This document shows positions 7,701 through 14,778 of a stretch of 64,000 bases of DNA, piece after piece. Position numbers and translations under genes: made by a program. Every line of letters begins with the position of its first letter. The stretch's first letter is position 1. The notes under the pieces are model-generated. The model saw only the letters and a list, made by a program, of their open reading frames with translations. It searched no databases and was not told the DNA's origin. Source of the DNA: Paractinoplanes maris (lineage in GTDB: Bacteria; Actinomycetota; Actinomycetes; Mycobacteriales; Micromonosporaceae); NCBI RefSeq assembly GCF_023544465.1, contig NZ_JALPVL010000014.1, positions 62,001-126,000 of the forward strand, given 5' to 3'.

Positions 7701-9999
7701 GACCGGCGTGGGCGGCGTCTGCATGCAGTACTACAAGCGCGGGCGCACCGCGGACGCCGAGGCCTGGCTGCGGCGCAGCAGCGCCCGGCTCGGTCCGGGC
7801 GCCGAGGCCGAGGGGGCCGCGGTCCGCGCGGTGGCGGCCATCATCGCCGCGCAGCTCGGCCGGCCCGAGGAGGCGAGCGAGCACATCGAGGTGCTGCGCC
7901 GTTTCGTCCGTGACTACCCGGACAACCCGATGCAGCTGATCAACCTGTACGGCGCCCGGATGGTCGCCCTGTTCGAGACCGACCAGCTGGGCGAGCCGTT
8001 CGAGCAGCTCACGGCCGAGTTCGCCGCGCTCGGCCTGAAGCCCGGTTCGATGGTCCCGGAGCAGCGGGTCATCTTCGTCTTCGAGGCGCTGGGCCGGCTC
8101 GCCCGCTGGCGCCGGGGAGCTCCGGGCGAACGGGACACCCTGCGGGCGGCCGCGCGGGCGGCGGTCGACCGGCTGGGCGAGAAGGCGACCGACAAGGCTC
8201 TGCGCGGGTTCCACCGGGTCGCCGGCGCCGAGTTCGAGCTGCTCGACGGCCGGCCGCTGGCCGCGGTGCGCCTGCTCGCCGAGGTCGAGGTGGAGATGCT
8301 ACCGCTCGACGCGCCGCTGATCGCGTACGAGGCGGCGCGGGTCCGCAGCCGGGCGCTGACCGCGCTCAACCAGCCCGGGCCGGCCGCGCTGCAGGCACAC
8401 GCCGCCCTCACCATCGCGACCGACCAGCGGTGGCCGCAGCGGGTGGGCTGGGTCGAGCACGAGTTCGCGGTGAGCCGGCCCGAACCGGCCAGCCCCGTGC
8501 CGGTCGCGTCGGCCGGCCGCCCGACCGATCTGTTCCGGCGCCGCCTGGAGGCGCTGCAACAGGTCAGCCTGGCCTCGGCCACCCTGCTCGAACCGGGTCT
8601 GCTGGCCCGGGTCGCCCTCGACGAGACCCTGCGCATCCTGGGCGCCGAACGGGCCTTCCTCTTCCTGCTCAACCACGACCAGCTGGTGCCGCTCGTGGGC
8701 CGCGACGGCGAGGGCCACGACGTCCGCGAGCTCACCGGCTACAGCGCGACGCTGGTCGAACGGGTACGGCAGACCGGCGAGCCGATCGTAGTGACCGGCA
8801 GCGAGGAGGGCGAGGCGCTCGGCTCACACAGCATGCAGGCCCACGGGCTACGCAGCATCCTGATCGCGCCGCTGCAGTTCGACGGCCACCTGCGCGGCGT
8901 CGTCTACCTCGACAGCCGGGTCGCCAAGGGTGTGTTCACCGGTGACGACGTGGCCATCCTCAAGGCCATCACCAACCACATCGCGGTGTCGCTGGAGACG
9001 GCCCGGGCGGCCCAGCTCGAGGTCGCGGTGCAGGCCGCCCGCCGGCAGCGGGACGTGGCCGAGACGCTGCGCGCGGCGATGGCCGACCAGAGCTCCTCGC
9101 TGGATCCCGACGAGGTGATGCGCCGCCTGCTGAGCATCCTTTCCCGTACGTTGGAAGCCGGTGCCGCGGTCCTGCTGACCGCGTCGGCCGAGGGGCAGCT
9201 GGTGGTCACGGCCGCGCACGGCGCCGCCGCACCGGTCGGGCGCCACCTGCATTCCGTACCGCCCGAGCTGCTAGACCTGACCGGTCCCCGCACCGGGCCG
9301 GCGGCGCCCGCGTTCGACGAGCTCCTCGGCTCGCCGCGGCACTGGTGGGCGATCCCCGTGGTGCAGCACGACGAGCAGTTCGGCGTCCTGCTGGCCGGGT
9401 GCGAGGCGGTCATCACCGAGGCGCAGTCCGAGGTCGCGGCGGCCATCGCCGGGCAGGGCACGACCGCGTACGAGAACGCGCGCCTGTTCAGCCAGGTGCG
9501 CCGGATGGCCACTGTGGACGGGCTGACCGGCCTCAACAACCGCAACCACTTCTTCGCCGAGGCCGACCACCAACTGCACCTCAGCCGCCGCCACCGCGAA
9601 CCCGTGGCCGCCATCATGATCGACATCGACCACTTCAAGAAGATCAACGACACCTACGGCCACCCGGTCGGCGACGAGGTCATCCACACCGTCGCCGCCC
9701 GCCTGCACAGCGTCGTGGGCGTCCGCGACGTGCTGGGCCGCTACGGCGGCGAGGAGTTCGCCGTCCTCTCGCCGCAACCCGCGACCCCCGCCACCGAACT
9801 GGCCGCCCGCCTGCACCTGGCCGTCTCCGGCGACCCCATCCCGACCGCGGCCGGCCTCCTGCCCGTCACCATCAGCGTCGGCGTCGCCTGCTCGGGCCGC
9901 GACGACCACGATCTGGGCCACCTGCTCACCCAGGCCGACCGAGCCCTCTACGAGGCCAAACAAACCGGCCGCGACCGGATAGTCGCCTACTCCGGCTGA
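4765..9999 (+). CDS. Ser/Thr kinase - AAA ATPase - GAF - GGDEF multidomain signalling protein (PknK-like, 1744 aa)
   Basis: The N-terminal kinase domain is complete: glycine loop ELGRGAGTVVYRV, ALKVL lysine, HRDIKPDN catalytic loop, IDFGLAARG, and SAPEQ. It is followed by a large P-loop ATPase with GPAGAGKTRL (Walker A) and VVHLDDVQWLD (Walker B), as in PknK/MalT-like kinases. A long helical TPR-like region, GAF-like segments (roughly residues 1260-1570) and a C-terminal GGDEF domain with RYGGEEFAVL follow. The diguanylate cyclase signature is intact, but the RxxD inhibitory site reads GVRD, so product inhibition may be lost. I chose the TTG at 4765 because GGAAGGA lies 4 nt upstream; a GTG at 4711 is in frame but has no such site. 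Linking protein phosphorylation to c-di-GMP synthesis in one chain is uncommon. No membrane helix is apparent. Confidence 0.9.
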   Translation: MTAIFGTAPGSLSEFEVISELGRGAGTVVYRVRRRGGEYALKVLSTSDRNTLAAVRREAALLGCVGHPLLPRIFEVGESVQGPYLVLEFVDGSPLSQALRRGPLDEGTTVRLAIDLVAPLAAAHRGGLVHRDIKPDNVIIETTGTARLIDFGLAARGGEQDGSVAGTLSYSAPEQTGMLKRPVDGRSDLYSLGVLLYECVTGELPYQAQDVGELIRSHATAPIPDARIRRPDLSATLAAVIATLMAKDPDDRYQSGDSLLSDLRRLAEQPGAAFPVATDRRGIQPGGAALLVGRDQEVITLANRWLRARSGTGGAAIVEGPAGAGKTRLVRELTNAVKVDGDLVLYGKCVPDDPVPLAPLRGAVERHLRTVERLPRSERDHAVQRLRRAAGRGGPLLRTLSPLLADLVQMPEIDEQNRHEQFVHAVAAFLIGLADEFQGAVVHLDDVQWLDGPTRRVLQQLTSRLTATPLLVIATGRDGADDAAALDRFGADLDTTLDTRITLGPLDPGAVAQLVDEHLGAVQLPAEQVRELAARAGGNPFTVGEYVRAVLDAGLVSPSWGEWRLDLAGLDRIDVTGDATDLVMQRIDGLGVESRHLLIAGAAAGRWFPVDLVAAVCDSDPRRVRGLLTEAESRRLVTAAGPDGYRFLHDRIREALLDGLDEATVRRLHQRIAEVLDGTALNDPRFVYATARHYARGEPGRKPERVYLSGYAAGRLALAEHAPAEARQFLEVAGRAAEAAGLTPQPGFFVALGASCARTGRFAEALRHLDQALRGEPDKLRRAEIRALVALVHNSAWNPDRAFDAVRRGLSELGRPLPRSRAGLAVTTLWSVLLGLIIGRTGLGFGTADGRRREQYRLQAVLYDTATYSLSMRMHRVMRAVMSLRALHPINRLGPGREYAQHMAGLGVIADVGGRPKFADRLYDRAAAVAAEMGDPELIAYVEWKRGVGNHLGGRDEDGQIWGRVLIEHERWLALGDYLTGVGGVCMQYYKRGRTADAEAWLRRSSARLGPGAEAEGAAVRAVAAIIAAQLGRPEEASEHIEVLRRFVRDYPDNPMQLINLYGARMVALFETDQLGEPFEQLTAEFAALGLKPGSMVPEQRVIFVFEALGRLARWRRGAPGERDTLRAAARAAVDRLGEKATDKALRGFHRVAGAEFELLDGRPLAAVRLLAEVEVEMLPLDAPLIAYEAARVRSRALTALNQPGPAALQAHAALTIATDQRWPQRVGWVEHEFAVSRPEPASPVPVASAGRPTDLFRRRLEALQQVSLASATLLEPGLLARVALDETLRILGAERAFLFLLNHDQLVPLVGRDGEGHDVRELTGYSATLVERVRQTGEPIVVTGSEEGEALGSHSMQAHGLRSILIAPLQFDGHLRGVVYLDSRVAKGVFTGDDVAILKAITNHIAVSLETARAAQLEVAVQAARRQRDVAETLRAAMADQSSSLDPDEVMRRLLSILSRTLEAGAAVLLTASAEGQLVVTAAHGAAAPVGRHLHSVPPELLDLTGPRTGPAAPAFDELLGSPRHWWAIPVVQHDEQFGVLLAGCEAVITEAQSEVAAAIAGQGTTAYENARLFSQVRRMATVDGLTGLNNRNHFFAEADHQLHLSRRHREPVAAIMIDIDHFKKINDTYGHPVGDEVIHTVAARLHSVVGVRDVLGRYGGEEFAVLSPQPATPATELAARLHLAVSGDPIPTAAGLLPVTISVGVACSGRDDHDLGHLLTQADRALYEAKQTGRDRIVAYSG

Positions 10000-10185
10000 C
10001 GGGCGGACATGCCGCAGGTCTCGCTGTTGCGGCGTTGAGTGCCTGCTTGATCCCATTGGCTTCGACCGCCCCACCTTGGCGAACCGGTCGTGGAGGTGCT
10101 CGACGACGCCTGGCAAGCGGCGCCGGCCTTCATCGCCGAAGACCTCTGATTCACGGCATCCAGTTGCCTGATTCTCGGCCGTCTG

Positions 10186-10425
10186 CTGCCCGGCCCTCGG
10201 CTGCCCGGCTCTCCGCTGCCCGGCTCTCCGCTGCCCGGCTCTCCGCTGCCCGGCTCTCCGCTGCCCGGCTCTCCGCTGCCCGGCTCTCCGCTGCCCGGCT
10301 CTCCGCTGCCCGGCTCTCCGCTGCCCGGCTCTCCGCAGCCCGGCTCTCCGCAGCCCGACTCTCCGCAGCCCGACTCTCCGCAGCCCGACTCTCGGCTGCC
10401 CGGCTCTCGGCTGCCCGGCTCTCGG
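10186..10425. repeat. 15-bp tandem repeat array, 16 units
   Basis: The unit is CTGCCCGGCTCTCCG. Nine central units are identical or nearly so, and flanking units vary at positions 1-2, 8 and 13-14. The array sits in the 620-bp gap between the stop at 9999 and the convergent gene ending at 10621. It has long open frames on both strands only because its period is a multiple of three, encoding monotonous SAARL or AAESR peptides without a credible start or domain. The left part of the gap (10000-10185) contains a short open stretch reading EPVVEVLDDAWQAAPAFIAEDL before a TGA at 10147-10149, possibly a relic of a lost gene. I see nothing supported in 10426-10620. Confidence 0.9.
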
Positions 10426-10620
10426 CTGCCGGTTTCGGTGCTGACAGCACACGCGGCTCAGCGACACCGGCCATGTGGGGACGCGCACGATCCGCGCGAG
10501 AGCCGCAGCGGACAAGCCCCAACATCAAACCGCCGCGCCCGCCATCCTTCAGCGGAAAAGGACTCATCAAGCCCCGGCCCAGAGACCGGCAGCATACGGC
10601 GGGGGGTGGCGGCTCGGTGA

Positions 10621-11421
10621 TCAGGAGATGGTGAAGCGGACCGTACGGTCGTCGCCGGTGATGGCCAGATCGGAGCGGCCGGTCAGGTGCAGGACGCGGC
10701 CGGTGGGGAAGTCGACGAAGAGCAAAGCGGTGGTGGGGTCCACGGCGATGTTGCCGAGGCTGTTGAACATGTTGTTGCCGGGGAAGTCGGGCCATTCGAG
10801 GGTGTGGTCGTCGAGCACTCGGACGAACCCGGCCGGACCGCCGCGGTGGGAGGCGTCGTTGCCGCGCTCGGGGTGGGTGGTGCCCAGGAAGAACGTGTCG
10901 GCGCCGCGGATCTGGGCCACGTCGTCGGTGGTGAGGACGTGACGGCGCTCGCTCGGCTTGATCGGCAGTGGGCCGTCGACGGGGCGAGGGCGGATGTATT
11001 GCGGGCAGTTGCCGTAGGCCTGCTCGACCGCGATTGTCAGGCCGGTTTCGTCGGCGTCGGTGAGGGTCCCGTTGAGCCGGATGCGGCGGCGACGGGCGAA
11101 GTCGACCGTGATCAGCCCGACCGGCTGGTCCGGGGGCAGGTCGCGCAAGGGGCTCCCGGCGTCCGGCTGGCCGGCGTGGAGGGTGGTCGGGCCGACGGCT
11201 CGCAGGAAGCCGGGCTCGCCGGTGATCGGGGTGGTCCACAGGGTGCCGTCGCCATCACGGCCGGTCATCACGGCGAACGTGCGCTGGGCAAGGAAGCCCG
11301 CGATGCCCGCCGTGAGCGCGGCCGGATCGAGCATGCGAACAAGGCGGCGCGCGTCCTCACGAACGCCGGCGCGCTCCTGCACGGCAAGCTCGCCCTCGTG
11401 GAATCCAGTTCTAACGTTCAT
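10621..11421 (-). CDS. Pyridoxamine 5'-phosphate oxidase-family flavin/heme-binding protein
   Basis: The 266-aa product has the split-barrel organisation of the PPOX-like flavin-nucleotide-binding family: AQRTFAVMTGRDGDGTLWTTPI, then PVGLITVDFARRRRIRLNGTL, and FLGTTHPERGNDASHRGG with a C-terminal NNMFNSLGNIAVDPTTALLFVDF barrel strand. Close relatives bind FMN, F420 or heme and act as oxidoreductases; the substrate cannot be told. The ATG at 11421-11419 follows an AAAGGGG ribosome-binding site. The gene is divergent from a CGNR zinc-finger gene, with a strong promoter and an inverted repeat in the 85-bp gap, so the neighbour is its likely regulator. Confidence 0.85.
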   Translation of the reverse strand: MNVRTGFHEGELAVQERAGVREDARRLVRMLDPAALTAGIAGFLAQRTFAVMTGRDGDGTLWTTPITGEPGFLRAVGPTTLHAGQPDAGSPLRDLPPDQPVGLITVDFARRRRIRLNGTLTDADETGLTIAVEQAYGNCPQYIRPRPVDGPLPIKPSERRHVLTTDDVAQIRGADTFFLGTTHPERGNDASHRGGPAGFVRVLDDHTLEWPDFPGNNMFNSLGNIAVDPTTALLFVDFPTGRVLHLTGRSDLAITGDDRTVRFTIS

Positions 11422-11433
11422 CGCTACCCCTTT

Positions 11434-11461
11434 CCATTAGACACAGTACGCGGTCTGTCAA
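11434..11461 (-). promoter_or_regulatory. Consensus-like promoter of the PPOX-family gene
   Basis: On the minus strand TTGACA (11461-11456) is followed after 16 bp by TAATGG (11439-11434), 12 bp before the start codon. This is close to the vegetative sigma consensus and unusually strong for this GC-rich context. Confidence 0.6.
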
Positions 11462-11485
11462 CGGATGATGAGTCGGCTATCCGTT
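11460..11485. promoter_or_regulatory. Perfect 7-bp inverted repeat overlapping the PPOX promoter (candidate operator)
   Basis: AACGGAT at 11460-11466 and ATCCGTT at 11479-11485 form perfect arms around a 12-bp spacer. The left arm overlaps the -35 box of the PPOX gene, and the right arm lies just upstream of the -10 of the CGNR gene. A bound repressor could control both divergent genes. The CGNR product encoded next door is the obvious candidate, by inference only. Confidence 0.5.
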
Positions 11486-11493
11486 AGAAGTGC

Positions 11494-11499
11494 TAGTCT
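11494..11499 (+). promoter_or_regulatory. -10 hexamer of a probable leaderless CGNR transcript
   Basis: TAGTCT ends 7 nt before the ATG at 11507, the spacing expected when transcription begins at the start codon. There is no Shine-Dalgarno sequence, which fits a leaderless mRNA. Confidence 0.5.
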
Positions 11500-11506
11500 C
11501 GGCCGC

Positions 11507-12079
11507 ATGCTGCTGATGGGCGAACCGTTGCCGATCGAGTTGATGAACACCGTCTGGGCCGACCGCGACGGGATCCACGACGCTCTGACCGACGAGTTCG
11601 GAGCCTGGGTCGCGGCGATCGGTGCGAGGGCGGGGGTGCTGGAGCTGCCGGCCGCCGCCTCGGGCGCGTCACGGTCGGCCAAGCGGTTACGCACCTTGCG
11701 CGACGCGATGCGCCGGTTGGCCGCCGAGCAGACCAGCGACCCGCGCGACATCGCCGTCGACGGGACCGCCCTCAGCTGGGCGGTCGCTACGGTCAACGAA
11801 GCCGCTGCCGCAGCCCCGGCCTGGACCGAGCTGGAGTGGCCGGCCCGACGGGTCACCCGGACGCGGGCGGTGTCGTTCGCCGCCCTCGAAGGCCTTCTCG
11901 CGGCGCAGATGATCGACCTGCTGACCGGTGAGCAACGGGATGACCTGCGAGCTTGTCTCGCTCCAGGGTGCGTGCTCTATTTCGTCAAGCCCCGCAACCG
12001 CCGGGAGTGGTGCAGCACAGGCTGCGGCAACCGAGCCCGAGCGGCACGCCACTACCAACGCCACCGCTCACCCGCCTGA
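11507..12079 (+). CDS. CGNR zinc-finger (ABATE-domain) putative transcriptional regulator
   Basis: The 190-aa protein starts MLLMGEPLPIELMNTVWADR, the usual beginning of stress-induced ABATE/CGNR proteins. It ends with a zinc-binding module C-x8-CVLYF.. in which CLAPGCVLYFVKP and WCSTGCGNRARAARHYQRH provide the Cys pairs and the CGNR motif. Family members are small DNA-binding regulators in actinobacteria. I prefer the ATG at 11507 to an in-frame ATG at 11465, because the latter lies inside the operator region and the family begins at the MGEPLP segment. A TAGTCT box 7 nt upstream suggests a leaderless transcript. Divergent placement beside the PPOX-family gene suggests local regulation. Confidence 0.85.
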   Translation: MLLMGEPLPIELMNTVWADRDGIHDALTDEFGAWVAAIGARAGVLELPAAASGASRSAKRLRTLRDAMRRLAAEQTSDPRDIAVDGTALSWAVATVNEAAAAAPAWTELEWPARRVTRTRAVSFAALEGLLAAQMIDLLTGEQRDDLRACLAPGCVLYFVKPRNRREWCSTGCGNRARAARHYQRHRSPA

Positions 12080-12176
12080 GAGCCGGACGCCCCGGGCGGG
12101 TTGGGCACGCCCACGGGCCGAGCGGCGCGCACAGGCTGGGTACCGCGCACGGGCCGAGAGGCACGGACAGGCAGAG

Positions 12177-12320
12177 CGGCCCGAACGGACTGCACGGCCC
12201 GAACGGACTGCACGGCCCGAACGGGCTGAGCGGCCCGAACGGGCTGAGCGGCCCGAACGGGCTGAGCGGCCCGAACGGGCTGAGCGGCCCGAACGGGCTG
12301 AGCGGCCCGAACGGGCTGGG
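12177..12320. repeat. 18-bp tandem repeat array, 8 units
   Basis: The unit is CGGCCCGAACGGGCTGAG; the first two copies end ACTGCA and the last ends CTGGG. It lies in the 375-bp gap between the CGNR gene and the convergent cellulose-binding gene. Each unit is itself partly self-complementary (GCCCGAACGGGC), so the single strand could form serial hairpins. The remainder of the gap (12080-12176 and 12321-12454) shows no supported gene. Confidence 0.9.
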
Positions 12321-12454
12321 CCCGGGGGCGTGGGCGGCGTCGGACATACGGACAACGGGACACGGTGGGCGATGAGGGAAGTGTTGGCGGCGTGGGCGGC
12401 CCGGATCGCGTGTCCCCGGGGGCCGACCACGCGCCAACTGACGGTTGGTTGGTC

Positions 12455-13696
12455 TTAGCAGCCGTTGCGGGTGCTGCCTACTGCTACGTCGTCGTACCAG
12501 AGGGTGTCGGCGCCTTCGCCGTAGCTTTCCCAGCCTAGGCGGAGGTCGGTCAGGGCCGGGCGCCATGTGCGGTTGAGCCACTGGCTGTCGATGTCGTGGG
12601 TGGGGGTGCCGTCCTCCAGGAGACCGGGGATCGAGGTGCCGTTGAGCCACGTCTCGATCGTTCCGGTTCGGCCGTCGACCTTGTATTCGACGCAGTTCCA
12701 GGTGTTGATCGGAAGGGGGGATGAGAGGGCCACGCCGGCTGGGCTCTGCTCGGGCAGGGTGGCGTCGTCGGAAGCCCGGTTGAATTGCAGGGCGCCGTTC
12801 TGGCCGCCGAATCGCAGGTCGCGGTTTCCGTCGGCCGAGTCCTGCATGGCTACGGCGGTGACGTGCGCGGGTGGCAGGGCGGTGGTGTGGCGGACCCAGA
12901 AGCGGACGTACCAGGCCGTGCCCGCGGTGCCGAGAATCTGGGTGTTGCGCACGAAGACGTGATTGCAGTAGCCGGCGGCCCCGTTGACACGTAGCGACAC
13001 TGCGCCGCTGTGCGCGACCGAGCGGTCGACGGCGGCTGTGCCGGCCCCGGAGCAGTCGGGGTAGGTGATGGCCCAGTTGCCGGCCGGGACACTGCCCGCC
13101 TGATTCTCGAAGCTGTCGCAGATCGCCGTGGGCACGCAACCCGCCTGGGGACCAGTCGGAGTCGGCGTGGGCGTGGTGGGGGTCGGCGTCGGTGTGGTGG
13201 GGGTCGGCGTCGGTGTGGTGGGAGTCGGCGTCGGTGTGGTGGGAGTCGGCGTGGGCGTGGTGGGGGTCGGCGCCGGTGTGGTGGGGGTCGGTGTGTCGCC
13301 ACTGCAGGAGACGCCGTTGAAGGTGAAGGCGGTGGGCGCGGTGTTGGTGCCCGAGTACGTCGCCTGGAAGCCGAAGCGGGCGGCGGCACCTGTTGCCAGC
13401 GTGCCGTTCCAGCCGAGGGAGGCCGCGGTCACGACGTTTCCGGCCTGACTGACCGCGGCGTTCCAGCCGCCGGTGACGCGCTGGTCGCCGGCGAACGTCC
13501 AGGACAGCGACCACGAGGTGACCGGCGCCCCGCCGTTGGTGACCTGGACCTCGGCGGTGAAGCCGGTGGACCACTGATTGGCCGTCCAGCCAACCGTGCA
13601 CGCCGGCGCGGCCGACGCGGCCGGCGCCCGTAACACCACCGATCCCGTCGCCACCAGCAACGCTGCCATCACGACAGCGAAGATTCGACCTCGCAC
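12455..13696 (-). CDS. Secreted CBM2 cellulose-binding protein with Cip1-like C-terminal domain
   Basis: A GTG start at 13696 follows GAGGAGG and gives MRGRIFAVVMAALLVATGS..., a signal peptide with likely cleavage at ASA-AP. The mature N-terminus is a family 2 carbohydrate-binding module (CTVGWTANQWSTGFTAEVQV, GWNGTLATGAAARFGFQ, CSGD at its end) with surface Trp residues. A Thr-Pro linker of repeated TPTPT units follows (about residues 140-185). The C-terminal roughly 220 residues form a Cys-containing beta-sandwich-like domain (AICDSFENQAG through WYDDVAVGSTRNGC) similar to the cellulose-induced protein Cip1 and its bacterial relatives, whose enzymatic role is unsettled. A perfect CebR box lies 19 bp upstream, so expression is probably induced by cello-oligosaccharides. 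Confidence 0.85.
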   Translation of the reverse strand: MRGRIFAVVMAALLVATGSVVLRAPAASAAPACTVGWTANQWSTGFTAEVQVTNGGAPVTSWSLSWTFAGDQRVTGGWNAAVSQAGNVVTAASLGWNGTLATGAAARFGFQATYSGTNTAPTAFTFNGVSCSGDTPTPTTPAPTPTTPTPTPTTPTPTPTTPTPTPTTPTPTPTTPTPTPTGPQAGCVPTAICDSFENQAGSVPAGNWAITYPDCSGAGTAAVDRSVAHSGAVSLRVNGAAGYCNHVFVRNTQILGTAGTAWYVRFWVRHTTALPPAHVTAVAMQDSADGNRDLRFGGQNGALQFNRASDDATLPEQSPAGVALSSPLPINTWNCVEYKVDGRTGTIETWLNGTSIPGLLEDGTPTHDIDSQWLNRTWRPALTDLRLGWESYGEGADTLWYDDVAVGSTRNGC

Positions 13697-13714
13697 GGCT
13701 GCCTCCTCATTCTT

Positions 13715-13728
13715 TGGGAGCGCTCCCA
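13715..13728. promoter_or_regulatory. CebR-type operator (14-bp perfect palindrome)
   Basis: TGGGAGCGCTCCCA matches the published CebR recognition palindrome of streptomycetes base for base. It lies 19 bp upstream of the GTG of the cellulose-binding protein gene. CebR is a LacI-family repressor released by cello-oligosaccharides. No cebR gene is visible in the window. Confidence 0.85.
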
Positions 13729-13769
13729 TATATCGATGACTGTAAGTGAGAGCGGTGGCGCCGGGAAGC

Positions 13770-13775
13770 TATATT
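13770..13775 (+). promoter_or_regulatory. -10 hexamer of a probable leaderless NB-ARC regulator transcript
   Basis: TATATT ends 7 nt before the GTG at 13783. No ribosome-binding site is present, which supports the GTG start over the TTG at 13774 that overlaps this hexamer. Confidence 0.5.
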
Positions 13776-13782
13776 GACAAAC

Positions 13783-14751
13783 GTGTTCGGCCACCTCGTC
13801 ACGCGGCACCGGCGCCGGCTGTCGTTGACCCAGCAGGAACTGGCCGAGATCACCGGTTTGAGTGAGCGCTCGATCCGGCGCCTGGAGTCGGGTGACGTCC
13901 AGGCCCCGCGCCCCGCGTCGGTGCGGCTGCTGGCCGACGCGTTCGAGCTGAGCGGGTCCGATCGCGACACCTTCATCGGCGCGGCCGGCGCCCTCGACCA
14001 GGCCACCGACGCGTCCACCGGCCTCGAACCGCCACCCCGGGCCGAACGCACCCTCCCGGCCGACGTGGCCGGGTTCGTCGGACGGCACCGGGAGCTGCGC
14101 GACCTGCTCGACGCGGTACGCGCCCCGTCGGCCCAAGCCCTGCCGACCTCCCCGATCTACGCGATCGACGGCATGGCCGGGGTGGGTAAGACCGCGTTCG
14201 CCGTGCATCTCGCGCACCGCCTGGCCGGCCGCTTCCCGGACGGGCAGCGCTTCGTCGAGCTCCGGGCCCACGCCCCGGGCCGGCCGGTCGTCGACCCGGC
14301 CACCGCCCTGGCCACGCTGCTGCAGGCCGACGGGGTGGCCGCCGCCGCGATCCCGACCGGTCTCGACGCCCTGGCCGGGCTGTGGCGCGAACGCCTGGCC
14401 GGCCGGCGGATGCTGCTCCTGCTCGACGACGCCGCCGATCCGGATCACGTGGCGCCCCTGCTGCCGGGCACGCCGGGCTGCCTGGTGCTGATCACCAGCC
14501 GGCGCCGGCTGGTCACCCTGCCCGGCGTCGCGTTGCTGTCGCTGGACACCCTGCCCCCGGAGGACGCGGCGCGCCTGTTCGTCCACCGCGCCGGCCGGCG
14601 GGCGGGCGGCGACCCGGCCGCGATCGCCCGGATCACCGAGCTGTGCAGCCACCTGCCACTGGCCATCGCGCTGACCGCGGCCCGGCTCCACCTGCATCCG
14701 GCGTGGAGCGTCACCGACCTGGCCGACGACCTGTCCGAGGCCCGTGACTAG
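13783..14751 (+). CDS. XRE/NB-ARC regulator, N-terminal part, ended by an in-frame TAG
   Basis: The first 65 residues are an XRE helix-turn-helix (RRRLSLTQQELAEITGLSER, then SIRRLESGDVQAPRP). An NB-ARC STAND ATPase follows with P-loop GMAGVGKTAFAVHLAH, kinase-2 LLLLDDAAD and LVLITSRRR, up to CSHLPLAIALTAARL. The frame stops at TAG 14749-14751 after DDLSEARD, exactly where homologues continue through a winged-helix/ARC2 region into TPR repeats. The missing continuation is found in the same frame immediately downstream, so this looks like one gene with a nonsense codon. The DNA-binding and ATPase parts could still be made alone. Such regulators are usually activators of secondary metabolism or development. 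Confidence 0.75.
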   Translation: MFGHLVTRHRRRLSLTQQELAEITGLSERSIRRLESGDVQAPRPASVRLLADAFELSGSDRDTFIGAAGALDQATDASTGLEPPPRAERTLPADVAGFVGRHRELRDLLDAVRAPSAQALPTSPIYAIDGMAGVGKTAFAVHLAHRLAGRFPDGQRFVELRAHAPGRPVVDPATALATLLQADGVAAAAIPTGLDALAGLWRERLAGRRMLLLLDDAADPDHVAPLLPGTPGCLVLITSRRRLVTLPGVALLSLDTLPPEDAARLFVHRAGRRAGGDPAAIARITELCSHLPLAIALTAARLHLHPAWSVTDLADDLSEARD

Positions 14752-14778
14752 GTCACCCTGGCCGGCGGCGATCTCGCC

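Noticed and set aside
4795-8214. A long minus-strand open frame opposite the kinase-GGDEF gene
   Set aside because: Antisense of a full set of kinase and ATPase motifs; the translated product has no recognisable domain.
10030-10149. A short coding-like tail (EPVVEVLDDAWQAAPAFIAEDL) suggesting a lost gene or insertion-sequence fragment
   Set aside because: Too short to assign, no upstream frame and no terminal inverted repeats were seen; mentioned in the repeat entry only.
10151-11239. Open frames through the 15-bp array encoding AAESR or SAARL repeats
   Set aside because: They exist only because the repeat period is divisible by three. No initiator with a ribosome-binding site and no domain; one overlaps the real PPOX gene in another frame.
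10186-12320. Possible CRISPR arrays at the regular repeats
   Set aside because: The units are contiguous tandem repeats with no spacers, and no cas genes are nearby.
11928-12458. Open frames through the 18-bp array encoding ERPERA-type repeats
   Set aside because: Same reason: repeat-driven openness without a start or conserved sequence.
13715-13728. The CebR palindrome read as a transcription terminator
   Set aside because: It is upstream of a gene start, has no loop and matches a known operator exactly.
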